DNA from: UBA952 sp044361535
GTDB taxonomy: Bacteria > Bacteroidota > Bacteroidia > Flavobacteriales_D > Crocinitomicaceae
DNA length: 64,000 nucleotides
Direction of reading: 5' to 3'
Assembly (NCBI GenBank): GCA_044361535.1
Contig: JBIKIQ010000001.1
Coordinates: forward strand, 1 to 64,000
Of this stretch, positions 25,043 to 33,820 are shown one piece after another. A program made the translations under genes and the position numbers. The notes beneath the pieces were generated by a model. That model saw nothing but the letters and a program-made list of their open reading frames with translations. It made no database searches and was not told where the DNA came from. Every line of letters begins with the position of its first letter. Position 1 is the stretch's first letter.

Positions 25043-25639
25043 ATGAATAGTTGGTTTACGGTAAAAGTAAAATATACAAGACAATTAGAGAATGGAACTT
25101 TTAAAAGGGTTTCTGAACCATATTTATTAGCAGCAATGTCATTTACGGATGCTGAGGCAAGGATCTATGAGGAATTAGGGTCGAGAATTCGTGGCGAGTT
25201 TAATGTGGTTGGTATTTCACGTACAGAATTACATGATATTTTTGTTTACGACGATGCTGATACATGGTATAAGTGTAAAATTACGTATGAAAAAATGGAT
25301 GAAGATGGCGAGAAGAATAAAAAAATCTCGCAACAGTTTTTAGTTTCAGCTCATTCGGTTAAAGACGCGTTTGAAAGGATGCAAGAAAGTTTGGGAGCCT
25401 ACATGATAGACTTCGAAATCCCATCGATCATTGTTTCTCCAATTGTTGAGATTTTTCCTTTTAATGACGAAGGTGAAGCTAAGCCTGAATCACGAGTTAT
25501 TGAAAAAGTGGCTCCTGTATTGGACGAAGCAATTGAAGATTTGCCAACAGCTGGTAATTTTTATTCAGCACCAGGAAGTGATGTTGATGATGAAGTTGAG
25601 AGCGAGGTAATTGATGAACATGATTCAGATGAAGAATGA
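25043..25639 (+). CDS. DUF4494 domain-containing protein
   Basis: A 198-aa cytoplasmic protein. Residues 1-140 match the DUF4494 family restricted to Bacteroidota, with WFTVKVKYTRQ, SFTDAEARIYEEL and TWYKCKITYE visible and apparently two similar alpha/beta halves. The last about 50 residues are acidic and probably disordered (DVDDEVESEVIDEHDSDEE). It overlaps pdxH by four bases (ATGA), so the two are coupled. The function is unknown; the link with B6 metabolism is by context only. Confidence 0.85.
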   Translation: MNSWFTVKVKYTRQLENGTFKRVSEPYLLAAMSFTDAEARIYEELGSRIRGEFNVVGISRTELHDIFVYDDADTWYKCKITYEKMDEDGEKNKKISQQFLVSAHSVKDAFERMQESLGAYMIDFEIPSIIVSPIVEIFPFNDEGEAKPESRVIEKVAPVLDEAIEDLPTAGNFYSAPGSDVDDEVESEVIDEHDSDEE

Positions 25640-26283
25640 GTAATTTTTTAAATGAATTACGAAATGATCACAAAGATTTTGATTCAGGAAAATTAACTGA
25701 TTTTTTTCCAGAAACTCCTTTCGAATTATTTGAAATTTGGTTTAATGACGCAATAAAAAATCAGGAAAAAGAACCGAATGCACTTGTTCTATCTACCTGT
25801 GACATGGCTACCTTTCAACCAAGTTCACGAGTTGTATATCTAAAAGAATTGGTTGAAAAACAATTTGTTTTTTACACGAATTATTTGAGTCAAAAAGGCC
25901 GCGAGTTAGATTTAAACCCTCAGGCTAGTATGCTATTCTTTTGGCCAGGTTTACAACGCCAAGTTCGGATTGAGGGAAGTATTGATAAAGTATCTCCTGC
26001 AATAAGCGATGCCTATTTTGCTTCACGACCCAGAGAAAGTCAAGTAGGGGCGTGGGCTTCAGAACAATCAGAAATTTTAGTGGAGAGAATTCTTTTGGAA
26101 ACTCGATTTATTGAACTTGAAAATCAATTTGCGGATTCAGTTCCAAGACCTGATCACTGGGGAGGTTATTCGCTTAGTCCAGTTTCCATTGAGTTTTGGC
26201 AAGGCAGACCATCTAGATTACACGATAGAATTGTATATCAAAAGACGGAAACTTCATGGAATATTGTTAGAAAAAACCCTTAA
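25636..26283 (+). CDS. pdxH: Pyridoxamine 5'-phosphate oxidase
   Basis: An FMN flavoprotein that oxidises pyridoxine/pyridoxamine phosphate to pyridoxal phosphate. Typical segments are SRVVYLKEL, FVFYTNYLSQKGRELDLNP, RQVRIEGSIDKVS, YFASRPRESQVGAWAS and the C-terminal WGGYSLSPVSIEFWQGR followed by RLHDRIVY. The length of 215 aa is standard. It is translationally coupled to DUF4494 upstream and followed after three bases by an M16 peptidase gene. Confidence 0.95.
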   Translation: MSNFLNELRNDHKDFDSGKLTDFFPETPFELFEIWFNDAIKNQEKEPNALVLSTCDMATFQPSSRVVYLKELVEKQFVFYTNYLSQKGRELDLNPQASMLFFWPGLQRQVRIEGSIDKVSPAISDAYFASRPRESQVGAWASEQSEILVERILLETRFIELENQFADSVPRPDHWGGYSLSPVSIEFWQGRPSRLHDRIVYQKTETSWNIVRKNP

Positions 26284-26286
26284 TCT

Positions 26287-27522
26287 GTGCAGGAATTACA
26301 CCCCATTTGTTTTGAGTTATCCAACGGAATGAGAGCTGTGTATCTCTACGCACCTTCTTATGTTTCTCACATTGGGTTAACGTTTCTAGCTGGTTCTCGT
26401 TTTGAGAATGAACATGAAATTGGGTTGGCTCATTTTCTTGAACATTGCTTGTTTAAAGGCACTCAAAAAAGGAAGCCTTTTCACATTTTAAGTCGATTAG
26501 ATTCAGTCGGAGGAGAATTAAATGCATTTACATCAAAAGAAGAACTTTGCATTCATGCTTCATTTACCAATGAACATACGGAGCGATCAATAGAGTTGCT
26601 TGCAGATATTTCAATGAATTCAACGTTCCCTGAAAAGGAAATTGAAAAGGAAAAGGAAATCATCCTTGATGAAATTAATTCATATTTAGACAGCCCGAGT
26701 GATAAGATTTTTGACGATTTTGATGGGTTGATGTTTGAAAATCACCCTCTTGGAAATAATATTTTGGGAACCAAGGAAAGTGTAAATTCATTCAGTTCTA
26801 AAGATTTAAATCAATACGTTGAAAGATTATTAACTGCGGAAAATGGAGTTATTTCTTATGTCGGAGCTATTCCAATTTCAAAATTTCAGAAACTGCTTGA
26901 GAAGTATTTTGGAAACTTTAGAAAAGGTGAGAAACAACAATTGCAGAATGATTTCTCGACCTATAAACCGTTTAATACACTGGTTCAGGAAGCTAACTAC
27001 CAGGCGCATGCTTTATTAGGTTCTATAGCACCGTGTTATTCCAATGAGGAGCGTAAAGGAATGAACTTATTAATAAATATTTTAGGAGGACCTGCCTTGA
27101 ACTCAAGACTAACACTTTCTGTACGTGAGAAATATGGTTACTCTTACAATATTGAAGCGAATTATACGCCCTATTCAGATACTGGATTTTGGAGTGTATA
27201 TCTTGGCACTGATCAAAAATATTTGAAAAAATCACTTGATTTGGTTCACAAAGAGTTGAAGAAGTTAAGAGATGTAAAACTCACTTCTCTTCAATTGCAT
27301 CAGGCTAAACAACAACTTAAAGGTCATTTGGCATTGAGTTTAGATAGTAATTCGGGCCTAATGATAGGTTTAGGAAAAAGCTTGCTGCTTTTCAACCAAA
27401 TCGATACTCTTCAAGAAATTCGTGAAGGAATTGATAAGGTGAGTGCCGAACAAATTTTGGAAATTGCAAATAACTACCTAGCACCAGAGTTTATATCAGA
27501 ATTGATTTACACTGCAAAGTAG
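26287..27522 (+). CDS. M16-family zinc metallopeptidase (processing-peptidase-like)
   Basis: A 411-aa pitrilysin-family peptidase. The inverted zinc motif HxxEH is H49-F-L-E52-H53 in LAHFLEHCLFKGT, with the third ligand expected in the helix EKEKEIILDEIN. The C-terminal half shows the second M16 domain with the R/Y pair in LTLSVREKYGYSYNIEANY. No signal peptide is seen, so it probably acts in the cytoplasm. The start is GTG, three bases after the pdxH stop; the next in-frame ATG (26329) would cut the first strand. The substrate is unknown. Confidence 0.9.
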   Translation: MQELHPICFELSNGMRAVYLYAPSYVSHIGLTFLAGSRFENEHEIGLAHFLEHCLFKGTQKRKPFHILSRLDSVGGELNAFTSKEELCIHASFTNEHTERSIELLADISMNSTFPEKEIEKEKEIILDEINSYLDSPSDKIFDDFDGLMFENHPLGNNILGTKESVNSFSSKDLNQYVERLLTAENGVISYVGAIPISKFQKLLEKYFGNFRKGEKQQLQNDFSTYKPFNTLVQEANYQAHALLGSIAPCYSNEERKGMNLLINILGGPALNSRLTLSVREKYGYSYNIEANYTPYSDTGFWSVYLGTDQKYLKKSLDLVHKELKKLRDVKLTSLQLHQAKQQLKGHLALSLDSNSGLMIGLGKSLLLFNQIDTLQEIREGIDKVSAEQILEIANNYLAPEFISELIYTAK

Positions 27523-27547
27523 ATTTCTTTAATTCATCATTAATTTT

Positions 27548-27555
27548 TACTTTTG
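27548..27555 (+). promoter_or_regulatory. Putative -7 promoter box for trhO
   Basis: TACTTTTG matches TAnnTTTG, 28 bases before the trhO ATG. Confidence 0.4.
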
Positions 27556-27583
27556 TTTACTCCTAACTTAAAATACTCATAGC

Positions 27584-28660
27584 ATGCAACTGTGGAATAC
27601 CTTAAGCAAAGAGGATTTAGAAGAAAAATTGCGTCATAGTGGTCATAAGTTTGTGACTATTTCATTTTATCAATACGCAAAAATCGAAAATCCTCAAATT
27701 TTTAGAGATCACCTTTTTCTAATGTGGTCAAAACTAGATGTTGTTGGAAGAACGTATGTCGCCACTGAGGGAATCAATGCCCAAATTTCTGTTCCACATA
27801 AAAACTTGGATCAGTTTATCAAAGAGCTGTATGAAATTGAATTTTTAAATGGAATTCGTTTGAATTTTTCAGTTGATGATTCAGAGGCTGAATTTCCATT
27901 TTTGAAACTGAAAGTAAAAGTTAGACACAAGATTGTTTCTGACGGTTTAAATGACGAAACTTTTGATGTAACGAATAAAGGAAAACATCTAAATGCGCAA
28001 GAATTCAATGAGTTAATTTTAGATCCAGAGACAATACTAATTGACTTTAGAAACCACTATGAATCAGAAGTTGGTCATTTCACTGGAGCTATTCTTCCTG
28101 ATGTTGATACTTTTCGAGAGTCTTTGCCATTTATCGAAGAAACATATTTGCAAGGAAAGGAGGATAAAAATTTAGTAATGTATTGTACAGGTGGAATTCG
28201 TTGTGAAAAAGCATCTGCTTGGTTTAAACATCGGGGATTTAAAAACGTACATCAGCTTGAGGGTGGAATTATCAAATATGCGAATGATTGCAAAAATGAA
28301 GGAATAGAAAATAAGTTTATTGGTAAAAATTTTGTTTTTGACGAACGAAGAGGGGAAAGAATTACAGAAGATATAATAGCTGTTTGTCATCAATGTGGAT
28401 CTCCCGCGGATGTGCATACAAATTGCGCCAATGAGGCTTGTCATTTATTGTTTATTCAATGCGATGAATGTAAGTTAAAAATGGAAAACTGTTGTTCAGA
28501 TGAATGTCAGTCAATAATTCATTTACCAGAGGAAGAACAAAAATCACTCCGTAAAGGAAAAGAGAATAGCAATAAAATTTTCAAAAAAGGTCGATCTCCA
28601 AAGCTTAAATTCAAAATAAACCAAGAAAAACCAATATCTTTGATTAATCAAAGCAGTTAA
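27584..28660 (+). CDS. trhO: tRNA uridine(34) hydroxylase, rhodanese family
   Basis: A 358-aa homologue of TrhO/YceA, which makes 5-hydroxyuridine at the tRNA wobble position as the first step of (m)cmo5U formation using oxygen. The N-terminal acylphosphatase-like domain includes VGRTYVATEGINAQISV. The central rhodanese domain has the catalytic Cys201 in YCTGGIRCEKA. A C-terminal cysteine-rich segment (CHQCGSPADVHTNC ... CDECKLKMENCCSDEC) is typical. It is followed after three bases by lgt. Confidence 0.93.
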   Translation: MQLWNTLSKEDLEEKLRHSGHKFVTISFYQYAKIENPQIFRDHLFLMWSKLDVVGRTYVATEGINAQISVPHKNLDQFIKELYEIEFLNGIRLNFSVDDSEAEFPFLKLKVKVRHKIVSDGLNDETFDVTNKGKHLNAQEFNELILDPETILIDFRNHYESEVGHFTGAILPDVDTFRESLPFIEETYLQGKEDKNLVMYCTGGIRCEKASAWFKHRGFKNVHQLEGGIIKYANDCKNEGIENKFIGKNFVFDERRGERITEDIIAVCHQCGSPADVHTNCANEACHLLFIQCDECKLKMENCCSDECQSIIHLPEEEQKSLRKGKENSNKIFKKGRSPKLKFKINQEKPISLINQSS

Positions 28661-28663
28661 TAC

Positions 28664-29524
28664 GTGAATTTAGTTATCAATTGGGATGTGTCTCCCGAAA
28701 TTATCGACGGATGGCGAACGCCGAATCTGTACGGCCTACTCTTCGTTACGGGTTTGATTATCGGTTATTTTGTTATCAAACGAATGTTCAAGAAAGAAAA
28801 TATCGATGAAAAAAATCTTGATAGTCTTGTGATGTTTATGATTGTTTCGATAATTGTCGGTGCTCGTTTAGGTCACGTTCTATTTTACGGTCCCTATTGG
28901 GATTATGTAGATAAAAACGGTCAAAAAATTACTGGATATTTCTCTCATCCCGAGAGTATAATAAAGGTTTGGGAAGGTGGATTAGCAAGTCATGGTGCTG
29001 CTATTGCCATCCTTATAGCCCTTTGGTATTACTCACGGAAAATTGTAAAAAAACCTTACCTATGGATTTTAGATAGGATAGCTGCACCAATTGCAATTGC
29101 AGGTTGTTTTATTCGATTGGGGAATTTGGTAAATCATGAAATAGTGGGCGACCCCTCTAACCTTCCTTGGGCATTTAGTTTTTCAATGTATTTTGATGAG
29201 GCAACAGGAATATATGATGCAACCCCCCGTCATCCAGCCCAGTTGTATGAAGCTATTTTGTATTTAATATCATTTGGAATACTTATGTTTTTATTCTGGA
29301 AAAAAGAAGGATTCAAAAAGCCAGGTTTAGTTTTTGGCACCTTTCTAATTTGTATTTTTGGCGCTAGATTTATGGTTGAATTTATTAAATTAGGTCAAAC
29401 CGCCCGTGATTTTGAGTTACCTATTAATACAGGACAGATGTTGAGTATTCCACTTATATTAGCCGGTATTTATCTTGTTTATAAAGCATTATATGATAAA
29501 GTACAAAACAGCTCAGGAAATTGA
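28664..29524 (+). CDS. lgt: Prolipoprotein diacylglyceryl transferase
   Basis: A 286-aa inner-membrane enzyme that transfers diacylglycerol to the lipobox cysteine, the first step of lipoprotein maturation. About seven helices are predicted. The Lgt signature is GCFIRLGNLVNHEIVGDPS, with a conserved earlier HGAAIAILIALW helix and a later RHPAQLYEA. The start codon is GTG at 28664, three bases after trhO. It overlaps map by 32 bp at the 3' end. Several predicted lipoproteins in this window would be its substrates. Confidence 0.95.
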   Translation: MNLVINWDVSPEIIDGWRTPNLYGLLFVTGLIIGYFVIKRMFKKENIDEKNLDSLVMFMIVSIIVGARLGHVLFYGPYWDYVDKNGQKITGYFSHPESIIKVWEGGLASHGAAIAILIALWYYSRKIVKKPYLWILDRIAAPIAIAGCFIRLGNLVNHEIVGDPSNLPWAFSFSMYFDEATGIYDATPRHPAQLYEAILYLISFGILMFLFWKKEGFKKPGLVFGTFLICIFGARFMVEFIKLGQTARDFELPINTGQMLSIPLILAGIYLVYKALYDKVQNSSGN

Positions 29525-30272
29525 AATAATGCGTGAAGCGGCTCAGATAGTTAGTCGTACCTTGGGAATAATTGCAAAACACATTTACGAAGGACAAACG
29601 CCTAAAGAACTTGACAGAATTGCAGAAGAATACATTCTATCGCAAAATGCTAAACCAGGGTTCAAAGGTCTTTATGGGTGTCCGAGCACCTTGTTGATAT
29701 CTGTTAATGAGCAGGTTGTACATGGATTGCCAACGGAACGACAATTTCAATCAGGGGATGTAGTATCTGTTGATTGTGGCTCTTTGTACAAAGGCTATTA
29801 TGGTGATCATGCTTATACCTTTGAGGTAGGTGATGTTAAACCTGAAGTCAGAAAATTATTGGAAGTAACCAAGGAATGTCTCTATTTGGGCATTCAAACA
29901 TGTACTGTAGGAAATAGAGTAGGAGATATAGGTTATGTAATACAACAACATGCTGAGAAACATGGCTATGGTGTTGTTCGCGATTTGGTAGGGCATGGAT
30001 TGGGTAAAACGCTTCATGAAGATCCGCAAGTACCAAATTATGGAAGAAGAGGAAGTGGAAAAAGAATCCAGAATGGACTTACAATTGCCATTGAGCCAAT
30101 GATAAATATGGGTACAGAAAAAGTTCGACAACTTGAGGATAATTGGACAATTGTTACGGCTGATAATTTACCAAGCGCGCATTTTGAACACAATATTGCT
30201 GTAGTTGATGGAGAGCCTGTAATTTTATCAACTTTTGATTTTATCTACGAGGTTTTAGATAAAAAAGCATGA
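29493..30272 (+). CDS. map: Type I methionine aminopeptidase
   Basis: It removes the N-terminal methionine from nascent proteins. The metal ligands are visible in VSVDCGSLYKGYYGDHAYTF (two Asp), VGHGLGKTLHEDP (His), IAIEPM (Glu) and QLEDNW (Glu). The length of 259 aa is typical. The ATG at 29493 lies inside the last 32 bases of lgt; the next ATG (29529, just after the lgt stop) would remove the conserved N-terminal segment IKYKTAQEIEIMREAAQIV, so overlap is preferred. Confidence 0.95.
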   Translation: MIKYKTAQEIEIMREAAQIVSRTLGIIAKHIYEGQTPKELDRIAEEYILSQNAKPGFKGLYGCPSTLLISVNEQVVHGLPTERQFQSGDVVSVDCGSLYKGYYGDHAYTFEVGDVKPEVRKLLEVTKECLYLGIQTCTVGNRVGDIGYVIQQHAEKHGYGVVRDLVGHGLGKTLHEDPQVPNYGRRGSGKRIQNGLTIAIEPMINMGTEKVRQLEDNWTIVTADNLPSAHFEHNIAVVDGEPVILSTFDFIYEVLDKKA

Positions 30273-30823
30273 TTCGTGAAGAACGAACTTCCTTTTTGGC
30301 AGGTCTTACTTTAGTAATTTATGCCTGTATTCAATGGGTTGAGAAAGGGGCTTTTTTATTTCCATTTCCATTGAATGAAATAGTAGTATTCTTTGTATTT
30401 ATCTATTTTTTATTTTTAAATAAATGGAAAATTACTCGAATAAATTTCACTCTTGGATCTGCCTTCCTTTTTAAAATGCTTTCGCAACAATTATTTTGGT
30501 CTTTTTTTCTATCAAATGAATCGTTGGACATACTGTATTCAGGAATTTGGACCGATTTATTTTATTTGTTGTATGCCATTTCCTGGATAGGGTTTGCTAT
30601 TTTTTATCTGCGTAAAAAAGAACATTCTATGTCCTATTTAACAATTGGTGTTGTACTTATTCCATTTGTTTTAGGAGTTATTATGAACCAGTCAATCTTA
30701 GAGGTTTTTTCCAATAGTTTACTAGTTGCTATTGCTTGGTACTATAAAATAGATCGTATCTATAGAAGTATAATAGGACTTATTTTAATTTTAGAAATTG
30801 GAAAATTTGTGATGTTATTATGA
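30269..30823 (+). CDS. Hypothetical polytopic membrane protein
   Basis: A 184-aa protein with about six transmembrane helices, rich in Phe, Leu and Ile, with short loops and a basic C-terminal segment. No family motif was recognised. It overlaps map by four bases (ATGA) and is thus the last gene of a trhO-lgt-map unit. Its stop directly abuts the stop of the convergent TonB-like gene. Confidence 0.62.
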   Translation: MIREERTSFLAGLTLVIYACIQWVEKGAFLFPFPLNEIVVFFVFIYFLFLNKWKITRINFTLGSAFLFKMLSQQLFWSFFLSNESLDILYSGIWTDLFYLLYAISWIGFAIFYLRKKEHSMSYLTIGVVLIPFVLGVIMNQSILEVFSNSLLVAIAWYYKIDRIYRSIIGLILILEIGKFVMLL

Positions 30824-31564
30824 TTACTGAGCAACAAAAGTGTAATAGATATAACCATCAACATTTCCGCTCCCCGAAGAAAATCTAGAGCGTGATTTTG
30901 CAAAAGACATCGCTAATTCTATCATACACTGATCGGCGCCTATACTTTTAGAAGGGTCGTTTTTTGCGGACACAATAGTTCCGTAAGAATCAACTCGTAC
31001 TTTAATTGCGACTTTACCTGCACCCTTGCATGAGTATCCAGGAGCATCCAATCGTGATTCGGTTCGAGATTTCACATCGTATGTCACCAAAACATTTCCT
31101 CTGAATTGAAAATTTGAACCTGAACTTTTGGAATTTGTTTTTGACGAATTTGGATTGTTAGGAATTGAAGTTTTCTTTGTTCTGTCGTTTACTTGTTTTT
31201 GAATTTCCTCCAAGTGTTTTCTTTCTTCATTAAAATCATCTTTTGAATCTCCAGCGTTTCTATTATTTGAATTTCCTTTATTTCGAGACCAATTTTGATC
31301 TGAAAATTGACGTTGATCATTCAGGTCTCTTGATGTATTTTTTACTTCTCCACCAGAAAATTGCGGTTGAACTTGTATGTTTTCAGGGCGCAACTCTATC
31401 TCATCTTCAGGAACTTCAACTTTTGAATTGTTAAACATTTTTTCAATGGGTTCATATTGTTTTATATGTTTCAATTGTAGATAGGTAAATAAAAACGCAT
31501 AAGTAAGAATGGCGGCTAGAATACCAAATTTAAATTTGTCAACATAAAAAAAGAATTTATCCAT
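30824..31564 (-). CDS. TonB-like periplasm-spanning protein
   Basis: A 246-aa protein with one N-terminal transmembrane helix (about 14-32), a long disordered Asn/Ser/Lys/Gln-rich linker (about 45-165) and a C-terminal domain of about 80 residues. That domain (GKVAIKVRVDSYGTIVSA ... ELAMSFAKSRSRFSSGSG ... GYIYYTFVA) resembles TonB/TolA C-terminal domains, which contact outer-membrane partners. No ExbB/ExbD genes lie nearby. The ATG overlaps the stop of the upstream WG-repeat gene by one base (TGATG), so the two are translationally coupled. Confidence 0.72.
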   Translation of the reverse strand: MDKFFFYVDKFKFGILAAILTYAFLFTYLQLKHIKQYEPIEKMFNNSKVEVPEDEIELRPENIQVQPQFSGGEVKNTSRDLNDQRQFSDQNWSRNKGNSNNRNAGDSKDDFNEERKHLEEIQKQVNDRTKKTSIPNNPNSSKTNSKSSGSNFQFRGNVLVTYDVKSRTESRLDAPGYSCKGAGKVAIKVRVDSYGTIVSAKNDPSKSIGADQCMIELAMSFAKSRSRFSSGSGNVDGYIYYTFVAQ

Positions 31565-33693
31565 CAATTTTTAAGTTTTATCAAGTTACGTTCCTTTAAT
31601 TGATAGTAGTCCATTTGATCCCCCTTTTTTAACAGCAAAAAATCATCATTAACTTTAGTAATTGATTGGTAACTTACAGGAATAAGTATTTCTCCTTTCG
31701 TATCATATACTCCAAAAATTCCGCCAGACTCTACAAGCAAGAGATTTGTGTTATCAAGCCAGGAGATTGTTGAATATACGTTTTGTATTATGGTTTTTTC
31801 AGTAATATCGATAACTCCCATTAATGAATCTTTAGTAATAATACCACAGCCATTCCTAAAACTTTCTGCATATTCGTAATTCATTTTTATCCTTTCCTTA
31901 CCCATATTGTCAAAATAACCCCATTTTTCATTTTTCATACAAGAAATCATATCTGAAATCAGTCCAATTTCACCAAAATTAAAAGGAACAAATGTTTTGC
32001 CATTTTTATCAATTAATCCAGCTTTTTCATTCTTGCGAACTTTAGCAAGTCCCATTTTGAAATTTCCGTATGATTGGTAATTAGGATACACATCAAATGT
32101 TGCTGGAATAACGATAGAACCGTTTTCATCCAAGTAACCAATTTTACCTTTATCAACAAATATTGAGCGATTATCAACTAATTTTCCGATGTAATCATAT
32201 GTTGGAGGTATAATTGGCTTTCCATCTATGGAGCAAATGCCGTATTTTTCATTGTCAAGAAAGATCAAAAGTGTATCACTGAAAAAATCGACTTCATCAA
32301 AAAACGGTTTCACTATGAAAGATCCCACACTATCAATTATTGCTTCCTTGCCTTGAATTCGCACATGAGCTTGATGGTTTTCAAAAGATTCTGCTTCCTC
32401 AAATCTATCAGGAATTAACGAAATTCTATTTTTTGAATAGTATCCGTATAACGAATCCTTTCTTGCAAAAGTCATTCCTTCAGAGATTGGACCTAATTCC
32501 TCAAAAATAGTCTCGAAAATTGAAAAACCATTTCTATCAATCATCCCAAATTTTCCATCCAATTCTACAACCGCTCTACCGTCGGAGAAGTCAGTTACTT
32601 CGTCATACATGGGTTCTACGATAAATTTATTGGCTTTTGAAATATAACCATACTTATCATTTTGAACGACGGCAGCGATATCCTCATTGAAAAATCCAGC
32701 TTCGGAGTAGGTTGGAGGAATTATGAGTTTTCCTTGCAAATCCATATAACCCCACAAGGTTTTGATTTTTATTGGCAATAGAACTAATTTAGCCAGCGCT
32801 TCATCATTTTTTATTTCATTTCCAAAAGGATAACTAGGATATTTCTTAATAAATGTTTCAAATTTAGTTGAGTTGTAGGCATCACTCATATAAATTTTAT
32901 ATAATTTTCTCCAAGCATCAGGGATGTTTCGATTAGTTGGATGGTCTTTAATAAAATTTTCGTATGATTTAAGGGTATTCGTTGAGGTGCTTAATTGATA
33001 GATTTTGTTTTCTGCCTCAGATCGATATGGATTCTCTTTACAATCGGACAAAAACAACATATAAGCCAGAAGTGTTTCTTTCTGTGTGTATTCAAAATAT
33101 TGTTGTTTGAAGAATAAGTTTTGAGCCTCGTCTTTTAAATGAGTTTCAGGATATCGGGTTAAAAAATCTTGTGTTGATTTTGACGAGTTGATTTTCTTTG
33201 TTTCATAAAAATCTATTGAATCCCGCTTATTAATTGCTTTTGACAGTAAAAGCGAATAAGGATGGTTTCTAATAAAGTCATTAAAACAGGATACTGTGCC
33301 TTCATTTGAACAAATGGTAAAAAATGCTTTGCTAATTTGCTGGTCAAGTTCCAAAATCGCCTCGTCTGAATATTTGTACTCTTCAAGTTTTACCTTTGTT
33401 TTTAGCTTTAACGTAGCCATGTTTTTTTTAGCAATCCCGATATATTTGTATGCTGAATCGAGCGAATGAAAAGGATTGTCTTTTCGATAATAGATTGTAG
33501 CTAAACCAAAGGAGGCAGGAGCCGGGTACTTTTTTAGTGATTTTGTAAAAAGTTTTTTAGCCTCGAAGTAATTAAATTCTTGAAGGGCTTCATACCCTTT
33601 AGTTATTTTATTGGCCCAGGATAAAGGCATTAAAAACAGAAAAACAACACCTAATAGGGTATTTCGAAAAAATGAAAGTCTCTTTTTCGGCAC
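31564..33693 (-). CDS. Exported WG-repeat protein
   Basis: A 709-aa protein with a signal peptide (cleavage near LSWA). Residues about 30-290 are helical with repeated FIKDHP/FIKKYP-type units, perhaps TPR/Sel1-like. Residues about 310-700 hold roughly nine WG beta repeats of about 45 residues, such as WGYMDLQGKLIIPPTYSEAG and YGYISKANKFIVEPMYDEV. WG repeats are beta-hairpin modules common in Bacteroidota with unclear roles, perhaps in binding at the cell surface. It is coupled to the TonB-like gene downstream. No T9SS sorting domain was seen. Confidence 0.8.
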   Translation of the reverse strand: MPKKRLSFFRNTLLGVVFLFLMPLSWANKITKGYEALQEFNYFEAKKLFTKSLKKYPAPASFGLATIYYRKDNPFHSLDSAYKYIGIAKKNMATLKLKTKVKLEEYKYSDEAILELDQQISKAFFTICSNEGTVSCFNDFIRNHPYSLLLSKAINKRDSIDFYETKKINSSKSTQDFLTRYPETHLKDEAQNLFFKQQYFEYTQKETLLAYMLFLSDCKENPYRSEAENKIYQLSTSTNTLKSYENFIKDHPTNRNIPDAWRKLYKIYMSDAYNSTKFETFIKKYPSYPFGNEIKNDEALAKLVLLPIKIKTLWGYMDLQGKLIIPPTYSEAGFFNEDIAAVVQNDKYGYISKANKFIVEPMYDEVTDFSDGRAVVELDGKFGMIDRNGFSIFETIFEELGPISEGMTFARKDSLYGYYSKNRISLIPDRFEEAESFENHQAHVRIQGKEAIIDSVGSFIVKPFFDEVDFFSDTLLIFLDNEKYGICSIDGKPIIPPTYDYIGKLVDNRSIFVDKGKIGYLDENGSIVIPATFDVYPNYQSYGNFKMGLAKVRKNEKAGLIDKNGKTFVPFNFGEIGLISDMISCMKNEKWGYFDNMGKERIKMNYEYAESFRNGCGIITKDSLMGVIDITEKTIIQNVYSTISWLDNTNLLLVESGGIFGVYDTKGEILIPVSYQSITKVNDDFLLLKKGDQMDYYQLKERNLIKLKN

Positions 33694-33787
33694 GTCTTGT
33701 TGGATTCTTAATAGGTAATACTTGTAAAATTAACAAAAACTTACGTTCAAAACAGTAAAAATGTTATGTTTAATCTTGTTAAAACAG

Positions 33788-33795
33788 TAATTTTG
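33788..33795 (+). promoter_or_regulatory. Putative -7 promoter box for speDE
   Basis: TAATTTTG matches TAnnTTTG, 25 bases before the ATG at 33821. Confidence 0.4.
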
Positions 33796-33820
33796 CAATC
33801 ATTTTAAGAAAATATAAGAT

